Counted from the first letter of the stretch, positions 28,646-37,577 are shown. The stretch: 64,000 nucleotides of DNA from Massilia sp. UMI-21 (GCA_015277795.1 CP063848.1:682001-746000); one strand, 5' to 3'. Notes: generated by a model from the letters alone, not told the origin. Program-made: numbers and translations.

Positions 28646-29726
28646 CCGATGCACTCCTGATCAGGGAAACCGCGTGGTAGGGGAGAAGCGGGTCGGTCGC
28701 GACCGGCACCTGTTTTTCTTCGGCCAGGACTTCCAGGTGCCGCACCTCGGCGGCGCCGGACTGGCGCAGCACCAGCAGGCGCGGCACGCGGCGCAGCAGC
28801 ACGCGGGTGGCCTCGCCGATGCCGGGCTTGATGAGGTTGACGTCCTGGATGCCGTAGCGCGCCATGGCGCCGGCGAGATAGTCGCGCGAGCGCCCGGCCG
28901 CCGCCCGCGCATCCAGCGGCTCGGCATGTGGCAGCCCTTCCAGCGCCTGCGCGGCGGCCAGCTCCACCAGCGCGTCGGCGAAGCGCTGCGACTGGTCGTG
29001 CGCCGCGTATTCGCCGTAGTAGACGCAACCGTGGAAGTCATCGAGGCCGATGCGTTCGTCCAGCACGGTGCGGCTGACCAACCCCGACACCGTCGCGTTC
29101 AGGATGCTCGACGGGATCAGGTAATCGTCTCCCGAGGCCGCGCAGGCGGCAGCCCCGGCCAGGTCGGACAGCACATACAGGCCGGTGTCGATCTGCGTGC
29201 CCTGCGCCGCGTTGAAGGCGGACACCGACAGCGCCAGCTCGCGCGCGATCACGCCCTTGCCGGTCCAGCCGTCGACGAACACCAGCGAGTGCGGTGCGTG
29301 GCCCCGGGCCAGGATGTGGCGCAGGGCGGCCCGGTCGATGCCGCGGTCGCGCACGATCGATACCGAGTAATGCGTCGCCCGGCGCCCGAACACGTCGCGC
29401 AGCAGGCGCGTCACGACCACGCCCACCGGCGTGCCGGCGCGCGCCAGCGACACCACGGCGATGTCGCCGCTGCGCCGCCCGTCGATCAGCGCGGCCAGGC
29501 GCAGGCAGTCGGCCGCCATGCGCGCATTGTTGGCGCGGCAGGCCTCGTCGAACAGGGCCATGTAGCGTGGCGAGGGTGGCGATTCCGGCGACAGCATCTG
29601 GCTGTAGTGGCGCTGTCCGGACTGGATCAGGCGCTCCTTCTCGGCCACGCTGGTAAATTCCTGCGCCGGCAGGCGCGTGAGCAAAAAGTCCACCTCGCCG
29701 CTGCGGTAGCTGCCCGGAAAGCTCAC
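28638..29726 (-). CDS. StiP-family protein (predicted cysteine protease-like, Ter module)
   Basis: 362 residues from a GTG at 29726 that overlaps the HAD gene stop (GTGA). It matches the StiP family found with TerD genes: SFPGSYRSGEVDFLLTRL at the start, YSQMLSPESPPSPRYMALF, and a phosphoribosyltransferase-like core (ALIDGRRSGDIAVVSLARAG, HSLVFVDGWTGKGVIAREL). The family was earlier described as PRTase-like and later named cysteine protease StiP; biochemical evidence is thin, so the activity is uncertain. Middle gene of the operon. Confidence 0.8.
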   Translation of the reverse strand: MSFPGSYRSGEVDFLLTRLPAQEFTSVAEKERLIQSGQRHYSQMLSPESPPSPRYMALFDEACRANNARMAADCLRLAALIDGRRSGDIAVVSLARAGTPVGVVVTRLLRDVFGRRATHYSVSIVRDRGIDRAALRHILARGHAPHSLVFVDGWTGKGVIARELALSVSAFNAAQGTQIDTGLYVLSDLAGAAACAASGDDYLIPSSILNATVSGLVSRTVLDERIGLDDFHGCVYYGEYAAHDQSQRFADALVELAAAQALEGLPHAEPLDARAAAGRSRDYLAGAMARYGIQDVNLIKPGIGEATRVLLRRVPRLLVLRQSGAAEVRHLEVLAEEKQVPVATDPLLPYHAVSLIRSASDG

Positions 29727-30478
29727 AGCGTCTCCACGGTCAGGCGCGCCAGCTGGGTGGCGCGCGGGACGATGGCGTAGTCGCAGGCGGCCATGAAGCG
29801 CGCATCCGAACGGCTGTCGCCCATGCCGAAGGTGACGATGTCGCCGTGCTCGGCGCGCAGCAGGGCGCTGACGTGGGCCACCGCATTGGCCTTGTCGAGC
29901 GCCTTCGGCAGGATCGCCAGGTTGTTGCCGTTGCGGTGCACGACATAGTCGGGGTGGCCGTCCGCGATCCAGGGCCGCACCACCTCCGTCTCGAGCGGCG
30001 CCAGGCGTTCGTGGCGCTTGTCCGGGTCTTTCACGACCAGGAAGAACGGCGTGGCGAAATCCTCGATCATGCGCGCGCGTCCTCCGAAGGAGGTGGCAGC
30101 CGCGTAGGCGTCGAGGTGCCTCGCCAGTTCCTGCAGGCCGGGCAGGGCGGCGTGCATCGCCGAGCGGGTCTGCTCGAGCCAGGCGCGGTCGACGCTGCCG
30201 TCGGGCTGCAGCACCACGCCGCCGTAGTTGATGATGGCGTAGCTGTCGAACGGCAGGTGGACGCGGCGCAGGCCGTCGTGGTCGCGCGCCGTGGTCGGGA
30301 TCACGGTCATCCCGTCCTGCACGAAGCTCAGGAAGGCGCGCTGCGCCCGGGTGGTGTAGGAACAGATGCTGCCGTCCTTGTAATAGGCGGCCGGCTCGAG
30401 CGCCTCCAGCGGGGAGCACTTCTCGAAAGTCTGGAACAGGGTGTCGTCCAGGTCAGCGAACAGGAACTTCTTCAACAT
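29723..30478 (-). CDS. HAD-superfamily hydrolase of the Ter module
   Basis: 251 residues. HAD motif I FADLDDTLFQT (nucleophile Asp9, acid/base Asp11), motif II in VIPTTARDHDGLRR, and motif IV FGMGDSRSDARFM. Probably a cytosolic phosphatase acting on a sugar- or nucleotide-phosphate. The start ATG 30478 is chosen over the longer frame because motif I should begin close to the N-terminus; it overlaps the upstream PRTase gene by 26 bases. Overlap on both sides shows tight translational coupling. Confidence 0.85.
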   Translation of the reverse strand: MLKKFLFADLDDTLFQTFEKCSPLEALEPAAYYKDGSICSYTTRAQRAFLSFVQDGMTVIPTTARDHDGLRRVHLPFDSYAIINYGGVVLQPDGSVDRAWLEQTRSAMHAALPGLQELARHLDAYAAATSFGGRARMIEDFATPFFLVVKDPDKRHERLAPLETEVVRPWIADGHPDYVVHRNGNNLAILPKALDKANAVAHVSALLRAEHGDIVTFGMGDSRSDARFMAACDYAIVPRATQLARLTVETL

Positions 30479-31637
30479 CAGCCTCGGACAGGAAGTGGAA
30501 CAGGCGCGCATCCAGCAGGCCGGCAAGCTCGCGCAGGGCGGGATTGGCGGCGGTCTCGTGGCAGATTAGCACGTGGTCGTACTGGCCGGGAGCGAGGTTG
30601 TAGATGAAATTGGCGACCCCTTCGCCGTAGTTGTCGGGGAAGCGCAAGGCGTGTCCGACGGCGCCCCAGGTCAGGATCGGCGAACGCGTGGTCGATTGCA
30701 CCCGGACCTCGACGCCGTGCGCTTCGAGCGCCGCGCCCAGCAGCATGGCCGCGTGCATGAATTCGCCGGTGCCCAGCACCGCCACCCTGGCGCCGGGCGC
30801 GAACTCGCGCGCCAGCCGGGCCGCCAGCCGCGCGGGCGCGGGCAGGGCCGCGCGCAGGCCCAGGCGGCCGAAGCGGGGGCTGGCGCCGCGGTCGGCGTCC
30901 GGATCGAAGCGCTGGGCCGCGGTATCCGGGGCCACGTAGTCGCCCGGGGTGAAGCGGTATTCGCCGCTGAGCAGCGCGCCCATCGTCGCCGGCAGCCCGA
31001 AACGCGCGGCCAGGCCCGCGGTGGCCTCGGGTCCCATGAAATTGGTGATCGTCGCCAGGTGCACGCGCTCGATGCCCGGGTTGAGGCGGCGGCAGGCATC
31101 GAGCAGGTTCAGGAAGGTGTTGCCGGTGCTGGCTTCGTCGTCCACCAGCACCAGGGTGCGCGCCGTCAGCAGCAGGGCGCGCAGCGACGCGTCGAGCGGC
31201 ATGTGCAGGAACTGGCGCGGCGCGTGGCTGTGCGCCTCTTCGAATTCGATGAGCTCTCCGCCGCCGACGCGGTAGCGCGTGGTATGGATGAACAGCGCCT
31301 CGCGCCCGGGATGCGCGCGCAGCCAGGCTTCGAACACGCCCTGTCCCAGGCCGATCGCGGTCTCGGCCATGGCGATGAACACCACCGGCCCTTCGCTTGG
31401 CGGGACGGTGGCGGCCAGGCGCTCGTGGACGGCGATCATGCCGGCGGGCTTCACCGGCCAGTGCTTGCCCAGCACCTTGCTCAGGAACAGGAAGCCGCGC
31501 TTGGCGTTGGCCCGCGCCGCGAAGCCGAGCAGTTCGTCCAGCGTGTCGGCGCCCTCGGCGAGCGTGACTTCCAGGGTGCCGGTCGGCAGCGCCACGCTGC
31601 GCCGCGCCAGGGCGTCGGGGTCGGACGTGGCGTTCAT
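30453..31637 (-). CDS. Phosphoribosyltransferase with TRSP domain (Ter module)
   Basis: 394 residues. The N-terminal PRTase domain has the PRPP-binding loop LVLVDDEASTGNTFLNL (165-174). The C-terminal domain carries the TTRSP motif (317-320 TRSP, preceding ILTWG) that names the TRSP family. Such two-domain proteins occur in TerD-associated operons and are predicted to help make a nucleotide-like metabolite. ATG overlaps the ATP-grasp stop by four bases. The real acceptor base is unknown. Confidence 0.87.
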   Translation of the reverse strand: MNATSDPDALARRSVALPTGTLEVTLAEGADTLDELLGFAARANAKRGFLFLSKVLGKHWPVKPAGMIAVHERLAATVPPSEGPVVFIAMAETAIGLGQGVFEAWLRAHPGREALFIHTTRYRVGGGELIEFEEAHSHAPRQFLHMPLDASLRALLLTARTLVLVDDEASTGNTFLNLLDACRRLNPGIERVHLATITNFMGPEATAGLAARFGLPATMGALLSGEYRFTPGDYVAPDTAAQRFDPDADRGASPRFGRLGLRAALPAPARLAARLAREFAPGARVAVLGTGEFMHAAMLLGAALEAHGVEVRVQSTTRSPILTWGAVGHALRFPDNYGEGVANFIYNLAPGQYDHVLICHETAANPALRELAGLLDARLFHFLSEADVEEVPVR

Positions 31638-32653
31638 GCCAGCTCCAGCGCTTCGGCCACCTCGATCACGCGCATGCCGTCGCGGACCGGCGGCACCTCG
31701 ACCGTATCGAAGCCGTCGGCAAAGCCCTTCAGCGTGATCCAGGGCAGGTTCGGCCCGGCCGCGCAGGCCATGCCGATCCCGCCCGACATGCGCGGGTTGA
31801 TTTCCAGTAGCCGCGGCTTGCCCTTGGCCTCGCGGAACTGCACGTTGAAGATACCGTTCAGGCCATGGTCGGCGGCGAGCCTGGCGGTCGCGGCGATGAT
31901 CTCCGGCCGCATGTCGATCAGCTGCCCGCTGCCGGACTGCGGCAGCTTGCGGCGCGCCACCGCGGTCACCAGGCGGCCCTGGTCGCCCACGCAGTCGACG
32001 CTGTATTCATGGCCGTCCAGGTATTCCATCAGCAGCATGGTGCGGAACTCGCCCAGTTCGGCCAGGCCGCGGCGCAGGTCCTGGTAGCCGATGTGGTACT
32101 CGACGCCCCCCAGCAGCAGGGCGGCGGCGCTGCGTTGCTCGTCGACGATGGCGAAGCCGATGCCGTAGATGCCCTTGGCCGGCTTGATGCACAGCTTCGC
32201 ATGGCGCGGGCGCAGTTCGGCCCAGGCGGCGTCGAACGCGGCGAGATTGTCGAAGCGGCGGAACTCGGCCACCGGCGCCTGCGGCAGATCGGTCTCGGCG
32301 TAGAAGCCGGCCTTGTCGTGGATGAGCTGGAGCTGGCGCGGCGAGGCTGCGCTCAGCACGCGCGTGCCGCCTTCCAGGAAACGCGCGTGGTGCGCGGCCA
32401 GCACGGTGGCTTCGCGCCCCGGCACGAAGATGTCGATGCGCTGCTTGCGGCAGAATTCGACGCACCAGTCGACGTAGGCGGCCGCATCCAGTCCGGTCGG
32501 CTCGCCGTGGAACTCGTGGGCCAGGCGCGCGGCCGGCGTGTGGCGGTTGGCATTGCTGTGGACGATGGTGAAACGGCCGGCGCTGTCCGCTTCGCGGATC
32601 AGGCCGATGGCGGCGTAGACGGACGAAAACGTCCTGTTGTACCAGACGCGCAT
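31634..32653 (-). CDS. ATP-grasp ligase of the Ter module
   Basis: 339 residues with a preATP-grasp domain (about 1-110) and an ATP-grasp fold: KLCIKPAKGIYGIGF (ATP lysine and glycine loop), LLMEYLDGHEYSVDCVG, and the metal ligands NVQFREAKGKPRLLEINPRMSGGIG. These ligases join a carboxylate to an amine or thiol with ATP. ATG 32653 is preferred to a TTG at 32665. It is 79 bases downstream of terD and overlaps the PRTase gene. Confidence 0.85.
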   Translation of the reverse strand: MRVWYNRTFSSVYAAIGLIREADSAGRFTIVHSNANRHTPAARLAHEFHGEPTGLDAAAYVDWCVEFCRKQRIDIFVPGREATVLAAHHARFLEGGTRVLSAASPRQLQLIHDKAGFYAETDLPQAPVAEFRRFDNLAAFDAAWAELRPRHAKLCIKPAKGIYGIGFAIVDEQRSAAALLLGGVEYHIGYQDLRRGLAELGEFRTMLLMEYLDGHEYSVDCVGDQGRLVTAVARRKLPQSGSGQLIDMRPEIIAATARLAADHGLNGIFNVQFREAKGKPRLLEINPRMSGGIGMACAAGPNLPWITLKGFADGFDTVEVPPVRDGMRVIEVAEALELA

Positions 32654-32732
32654 GAAGTCTTTCAAGACAGGATGGACAGGCGTGCCCGCATGGCGCGGGC
32701 ACGCGGGAAGAGCGGCTGGGGCCGCTTCTTGT

Positions 32733-33308
32733 TCAGACGTTGACGCCGAACGAACGCGCCAGCGGGCCGAGGCCGCCCTTGAAGCCCTGGCCGACGGCGC
32801 GGAACTTCCACTCGCCGCCGTGGCGGTACAGTTCGCCGAAGATCATCGCGGTTTCGGTCGAGCTGTCCTCGGACAGGTCGTAGCGCGCGATCTCGGCCTC
32901 GCCGGCGCCGTTCAGGCAGCGGATGTAGGCCTTGGCGATCATGCCGAAGTTCTGGCGCCGTGCGTCGGCGTCGTGGATGGTGACGCAGAACGAGATCTTG
33001 TCGATGTCGGCCGGCACGCGCGACAGGTCGACCGCGATCTTCTCGTCGTCGCCTTCGCCCTGGCCGGTGGTGTTGTCGCCGGCGTGGACCACCGAGCCGT
33101 CGCTCGATTTCAGGTTGTTATAGAAAATAAAATCGCTGTCGCTGCGGACCTTGGTGTCCGTCTTCAGCAGGAAAGCGCTGCCGTCGAGGTCGAAAGCGGC
33201 GCCGTCGGTGGAACGCGGGTCCCAGCCGAGGCCGATGATCACCTTGGTCAAACCCGGTGCTTCCTTGCTCAGGTTGACGTTGCCGCCTTTCTGCAAACTG
33301 ATTGCCAT
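32733..33308 (-). CDS. terD: TerD-family tellurium resistance/stress protein
   Basis: 191 residues, the normal length of TerD/TerE (about 190). [20 protein letters not shown], the calcium-site strands [10 protein letters not shown] and [42 protein letters not shown] and the C-terminal [23 protein letters not shown] are all conserved. Good AGGAG upstream. First gene of the seven-gene Ter operon; TerB, TerC and TerZ are not encoded nearby. Role: cytoplasmic stress scaffold linked to tellurite, phage and colicin tolerance in other bacteria. Confidence 0.93.
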   Translation of the reverse strand: MAISLQKGGNVNLSKEAPGLTKVIIGLGWDPRSTDGAAFDLDGSAFLLKTDTKVRSDSDFIFYNNLKSSDGSVVHAGDNTTGQGEGDDEKIAVDLSRVPADIDKISFCVTIHDADARRQNFGMIAKAYIRCLNGAGEAEIARYDLSEDSSTETAMIFGELYRHGGEWKFRAVGQGFKGGLGPLARSFGVNV

Positions 33309-33613
33309 ACGAACTCCTTTATTAGTCGGGTGGATCGGCCATCGTCGCGGCCGCAAGGGGCGCGAGGGCCGGCGGGTCAGTGTCCGAATCAACGCCCGCC
33401 CAGCGTATCCAGGGCGTTAATTATTCGATTGTACACGCTCCGGATTTCACATTGCTCTCTGGCGTGATGTCCATACGCCCTTGTCGGCTTCGTAAGATTC
33501 TGGCCTGGATGGGGGGCGCAAAGAGCGCTGGATGTGCTTCCGGCGGGGTTGGCCTGCAGCCGGGCGGCGCGGCCGGACATGGGCTGTCTGGACGCGCGCC
33601 CGGCATGCCGCGG
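33309..33613. other. Intergenic region upstream of terD
   Basis: 305 bases between the mechanosensitive channel stop and terD, both on the minus strand. A -10-like TACAAT reads on the minus strand at 33428-33433, without a clear -35, leaving a leader of roughly 110 bases. No other feature is apparent. Confidence 0.35.
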
Positions 33614-34708
33614 CTAGGCGGCGGCCCGGGTATCGAGGAAGGTCTTCCCGACGACCGGCAGCTCGCCGGACGCGTCGAGGTGCACGGTCTGTGCCGGCAG
33701 CGCCAGGCGGATGCCCTGTTCGGCGAGCATGGCCACGATGCGCAGGTAGATTTCCTGTTGCACGTCCATGAACACGAGATAGTCCGCGCTATCGACGAAA
33801 TACACGACTTCGAAACTGTAGGCGGGCGCCGCCAGCGAGCTCAGGTGCGCGCGATCGAAGCGCACCTGCGGCTGGGCCGTGACGATCGCTGCCAGCAGGT
33901 CCGGCAGGGCGCGCAGGGCAGGTTCGGGCGTGTCGTAGGTGACCGCGAACTGGAACGCCACGCGCCGTGTTTCCATGCGGCGCAGGTTGTGGATCCGGCT
34001 CTTGAGCAGGTCGGCATTCGAGAACACGATCTGCTCGCCGCCAAGGCTGCGCACGCGCGTGGTCTTCAGGCCGATGCGCTCGACCGTACCCAGCATCTTG
34101 TCGACGATGATGAAATCGCCCACCACGAAAGGCTTGTCGAGCACGATCGACAGCGAGGCGAACAGGTCGCCCAGGATGCTCTGCACCGCCAGCGCCACCG
34201 CGATACCGCCGATGCCCAGGCTGGCCACCAGGGTGGTGATGTCGACGCCCAGGTTATCGAGGATCATCAACGCGACCACGGCCCACAGCACCACCCGCAT
34301 CAGGTAGGCGACCGCCACCGAGGAAGTGATGCGGTCGGGGTCTCCCGCCTGCTGGGCGCGGGCGCCGGCCAGCCAGGCCTTGACCGCATGGTCGCCCCAG
34401 ATCGCGCACTGGACCAGCAGCGCGGCGATGGCGGCCCGGCTCAGGAACAGCTGCGTGCGCTCCGGCAGCGCCAGCATGTTGGCGCCGGCATACAGGCCGA
34501 CCACGACCAGCACCGCCAGCCGGGTTGCCGACAGCGCGGCCACGGCCGCGCCGGCGCCGCGCGCAGCGCCGGGCGCGGCGGCGACCACGGCGCGCAGGCG
34601 CCGCAGCACGATCGTCTTCAGGCCGTCCAGGCCAACCACCGTCATCGCGGCCAGCGCCAGCGCCACCAGCCAGTCGGCCACGGGATTACCAAGAAACATG
34701 GTATTCAC
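33614..34708 (-). CDS. MscS-family mechanosensitive ion channel
   Basis: 364 residues from GTG 34708, which has GGAAG seven bases upstream; an ATG three codons later (34699) is the alternative. Four or five N-terminal helices precede the MscS pore region LGIGGIAVALAVQSILGDLFASLSI, followed by the beta domain LDKPFVVGDFIIVDKMLGTVERIGLKTTRVRS and a C-terminal alpha/beta domain. It releases solutes on hypo-osmotic shock. It lies 14 bases downstream of the predicted compatible-solute synthase gene, so synthesis and emergency release of osmolytes seem co-transcribed. Confidence 0.87.
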   Translation of the reverse strand: MNTMFLGNPVADWLVALALAAMTVVGLDGLKTIVLRRLRAVVAAAPGAARGAGAAVAALSATRLAVLVVVGLYAGANMLALPERTQLFLSRAAIAALLVQCAIWGDHAVKAWLAGARAQQAGDPDRITSSVAVAYLMRVVLWAVVALMILDNLGVDITTLVASLGIGGIAVALAVQSILGDLFASLSIVLDKPFVVGDFIIVDKMLGTVERIGLKTTRVRSLGGEQIVFSNADLLKSRIHNLRRMETRRVAFQFAVTYDTPEPALRALPDLLAAIVTAQPQVRFDRAHLSSLAAPAYSFEVVYFVDSADYLVFMDVQQEIYLRIVAMLAEQGIRLALPAQTVHLDASGELPVVGKTFLDTRAAA

Positions 34709-34722
34709 GTGTGCGCTTCCGT

Positions 34723-37071
34723 TCAGGCGGCCGGACGTTGGTCGATAGCGGCGAGCTTTTCTTCTTCCGCCAGCGCGGCCAGGAAGCCTTCGCCCCAATG
34801 CCGCACGTCGTGCTCCTCGACGATCATCGCCAGCCGCTCGGAGCGGTAGGCGATCTCGTCCTCGCCCATGGTCAGCGCCTGGTACAGGGTTTCGCTCATG
34901 GCGTTGGCGTCGTAGGGGTTGACCAGCAGGGCGCCATGCAGCTCGACGGCGGCGCCGGCGAACTCGGACAGGATCAGCAGGCCCGGCCGTCCCAGCGCAT
35001 GCCGGGTAGCAATGTATTCCTTGGCAACCAGGTTGAGGCCGTCACGCAGCGGCGTGATCCAGGCAACGCCGGCGGCAGCGTAGTGAGCCAGCACGTCTTC
35101 GAAGGGCAGCGAGCGGTAGAAGTAGCGTACCGGCACCCAGTCGAGGGTCGAGAAACGGCCGTTGATGCGGCCCACCGTGCGGTCGAGTTCCTCGCGCAGG
35201 CTGTCGTAGATCTCCATGCCGCTGGCGGCCGGGGTGACGATGTTCAGCAGGGTCACCTTGCCCAGCATCTCAGGATGCCGCTCCAGCATGCGCTCGTAGG
35301 CTTCCAGCTTTTCCAGCGAGCCCTTGACATAGTCCAGGCGTTCGATCGACACGATCCCGGTGCGGCGCTGGTCGGCGTTGCCTGCCAGGTAGCTGTCGAG
35401 CTCACCCAGCTGGCGCTGCACTTCGTCGCCGGCCGCCAGGCGCCCGATCAGCTTGACGTCGGTGCCGACCGGATGCGCACCCAGCGCCACCCGGCGTTCG
35501 CCGACCTCGATCGCGGTCGTCACGCGGTCGACCCCGAGCGCGCAGCCGTAGGTCAGGAAGCGCGGCGCGCAGGCTTCGGTGCCCGCGATCTCGACCGGCG
35601 CGAACGAGCGCACCGCATCGACGAAATTCTCGACGTAGCGCGGCACGTGGAAGCCCACATAATCGCATTGCAGCAGGCTGCCGATGATGTCGCGGCGCCA
35701 CGGCAGGATGTTGAACACGTCGCTCGAGGGGAAGGCCGTATGGTGGAAGAAGGCAATCGTCAGGTCCGGGCGCAGCGCGCGCAGGAAGGCCGGGACCATC
35801 CACAGGTTGTAGTCGTGGATCCAGGCGGTGGCGCCGTGCGCGGCTTCGCGCGCGGTCTGCTCGGCGAACAGGCGATTCACTTCCAGGAAGCGCTCCCAGT
35901 GGGCCTGCTTGAACTCGGCCTTGTCCGGGAAGGAGAAGATGATCGGCCAGAAGGCTTCTTTCGAGAACTTCTTGTAGAACAGGTCGATGTCCTCCGGCGT
36001 GAGGGCGATGCGGGCCGCCTTCAGGTTCGGATAGCGGGCGGCATCCACCGCCACGTGCGATTCGAAGTCCTGCGGATCGCGGCTGTCCTGCTGCGACCAG
36101 GCCACCCACGAGCCCTTGCGTCCATCCGCGAAAAAGCTCAGCAGGGTGGGCATGATGCCGTTCGGGCTCTTCGGGCGGCGTTGCAGGGTGACGCCATCCA
36201 CCACCAGCTCGTCGTAGGGCAGGCGGTGATACACCATGACCAGCTCGGCGTCGCCGTGGCTGGGCGTCGGCTGCATGCCTTCACCCGCGCCGAGCTTCAT
36301 GCCGTAGTGGGTCAGGGCTTCCAGGATGCCGCCGCAGCCTTCCGCGGTGGCCACGTAGACACGCGAGTTCTTGCGCACGCGCTCGACCAGGGCCGGCTCG
36401 GAACCGCCCACGGCCACGCCGCGGAAACCGGTCTCGAACATCGACAGGTCGTTCAGGGTGTCGCCCGCCACCACCACGCTGGCCGGATCGAAGCCGGCCA
36501 CGGAGACCAGGCGGCGCAGCGCGGCGCCCTTGCCGACCCCGCGCGGCAGCACGTCGAGATAGCGGCCGGCCGAGAACAGCAGTTCGCAGTCGAGCGCCTC
36601 GACCGCCGCCTGCAGCTCCGGCGTCATCGCGTCCTCGGGAGCCAGGAAGGAGCAGCGGCGCTCCTGCGGCACGCTCTGGCGCACCAGTTCCGGGAAGCCG
36701 GACAGGGCGCGCAGCACGGCCTGGCTGCCGGGCCAGTGGGCGGTCAGCTCGCGCTGGATCTGCTCGACCGGCCGCAGCTCGCTGTCGACCACGGTGGCGC
36801 CGACGTCGGCGATGATGAAGTCCGGGCGCGGGATGGTCGGGTCGCTCAGCAGCGGTATGACGCTTTCCAGGCCGCGTCCGGTGACGAATACCAGGGTCGG
36901 GCGCACGCCCGCGGGGTCCTCCGCCTGGGCGGCGGTGGCGGCAAACAGGTCGCGCACGCGGCGCCGTGCCTCATGGGTGCCGGCCAGCAGTGTGCCGTCC
37001 AGGTCGGTGGCGAGCACGAGGCGGGTGGGGTCGAGAGGGCGGGACCAACGTTGCGAATCGATGACAGTCAT
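34723..37071 (-). CDS. ggpPS: HAD phosphatase-GT20 fusion, probable glucosylglycerol-phosphate synthase/phosphatase
   Basis: 782 residues in two enzymes. The N-terminal HAD phosphatase (about 15-255) has nucleophile Asp23 in ATDLDGTLL and motif IV VVAGDTLNDLSMF. The C-terminal GT20 domain (about 275-760) opens with ELVMVYHRLPYDE and KSPNGIMPTLLSFF, which is the N-terminal pattern of glucosylglycerol-phosphate synthases rather than of trehalose-phosphate synthase OtsA, and continues through IHDYNLWMVPAFLR, IAFFHHTAFPSSDVFN, IVSIERLDYVKG and PLRDGLNLVAKEY. Phosphatase-first order is that of GgpPS proteins; trehalose fusions usually put the synthase first. It would make glucosylglycerol from ADP-glucose and glycerol 3-phosphate. 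Trehalose synthesis is the alternative. Confidence 0.78.
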   Translation of the reverse strand: MTVIDSQRWSRPLDPTRLVLATDLDGTLLAGTHEARRRVRDLFAATAAQAEDPAGVRPTLVFVTGRGLESVIPLLSDPTIPRPDFIIADVGATVVDSELRPVEQIQRELTAHWPGSQAVLRALSGFPELVRQSVPQERRCSFLAPEDAMTPELQAAVEALDCELLFSAGRYLDVLPRGVGKGAALRRLVSVAGFDPASVVVAGDTLNDLSMFETGFRGVAVGGSEPALVERVRKNSRVYVATAEGCGGILEALTHYGMKLGAGEGMQPTPSHGDAELVMVYHRLPYDELVVDGVTLQRRPKSPNGIMPTLLSFFADGRKGSWVAWSQQDSRDPQDFESHVAVDAARYPNLKAARIALTPEDIDLFYKKFSKEAFWPIIFSFPDKAEFKQAHWERFLEVNRLFAEQTAREAAHGATAWIHDYNLWMVPAFLRALRPDLTIAFFHHTAFPSSDVFNILPWRRDIIGSLLQCDYVGFHVPRYVENFVDAVRSFAPVEIAGTEACAPRFLTYGCALGVDRVTTAIEVGERRVALGAHPVGTDVKLIGRLAAGDEVQRQLGELDSYLAGNADQRRTGIVSIERLDYVKGSLEKLEAYERMLERHPEMLGKVTLLNIVTPAASGMEIYDSLREELDRTVGRINGRFSTLDWVPVRYFYRSLPFEDVLAHYAAAGVAWITPLRDGLNLVAKEYIATRHALGRPGLLILSEFAGAAVELHGALLVNPYDANAMSETLYQALTMGEDEIAYRSERLAMIVEEHDVRHWGEGFLAALAEEEKLAAIDQRPAA

Positions 37072-37440
37072 GAATCATCCTTTTCTACGATGCGTCCGCA
37101 CGCGAAGGGCGGCGGACCGGGTCGGAGCATGCGTGATACGCCACAAGGCGCGCATGCCAGGAATGGCAGATGCGGTGCGGGGAATGCACCGCCATCTGCC
37201 GGCGAAGGGAAACTAGGGAAGCGGAGAGACTGGCGCCGGGATGTGGGTCCCGTCTGGGACCCGGATGCGTCGCCGCGGGGCGCCTGTCCCGCTGAACACA
37301 TTTGTACAATAGCATTTTATGGCGGCCCGGACAACCCGTGGCCCGATACGTGCGGGTCGATCGTGCGCCGGCGGGCCGCGCACACCTTTAAAAAAAGCTA
37401 TTGCAAAACTGTCGGGCAGGCTCGTATAATGCGGCTCCCC
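37072..37440. other. Intergenic region between ggpPS and tRNA-Val
   Basis: 369 bases separating divergent units. It holds the ggpPS leader (AAGGAT just before its ATG), GC-rich sequence without coding signs and, at the right end, the tRNA promoter. A plus-strand TACAAT at 37305-37310 lacks a matching -35. Confidence 0.45.
37401..37430 (+). promoter_or_regulatory. Promoter of tRNA-Val
   Basis: TTGCAA at 37401-37406 and a perfect TATAAT at 37425-37430, spacer 18 bases. The following GCGGCTCCCC before the tRNA contains a GC-rich discriminator typical of stringently controlled stable-RNA promoters. Confidence 0.75.
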
Positions 37441-37517
37441 GGGCGGTTAGTTCAGCTGGTTAGAATACTTGGTCGACATCCAAGGGGTCGCAGGTTCGAA
37501 TCCTGCACCGCCCACCA
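37441..37517 (+). tRNA. tRNA-Val, anticodon GAC
   Basis: A 77-base cloverleaf: acceptor GGGCGGT pairs with ACCGCCC, discriminator A and encoded CCA end at 37515-37517. The anticodon stem CTTGG/CCAAG closes the loop TCGACAT, giving anticodon GAC (valine, GUC). The T-arm is CAGGTTCGAATCCTG. GUC is a common valine codon in this GC-rich genome. Confidence 0.93.
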
Positions 37518-37550
37518 GACTTCCAGATCGCAAGCCTTCATGGCTTGCAG

Positions 37551-37577
37551 AGAAAAGGCGTGTGATGCGCCTTTTCT
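37551..37577 (+). terminator. Terminator after tRNA-Val
   Basis: Ten-base-pair stem AGAAAAGGCG / CGCCTTTTCT with a seven-base loop. The right arm carries the T-rich CTTTTCT, so termination of the tRNA transcript here is plausible. Confidence 0.65.

Noticed and set aside
37441..37517. Reading the tRNA as tRNA-Asp because TCGAC resembles GTC
   Set aside because: Folding places GAC, not GTC, at the centre of the seven-base loop TCGACAT, so the anticodon is GAC (Val).
37441..37517. tRNA-Val as attachment site of an integrated island between rpsJ and rplC
   Set aside because: No duplicate of the tRNA 3' end was found near 24541-24650 and no integrase gene lies in the interval.
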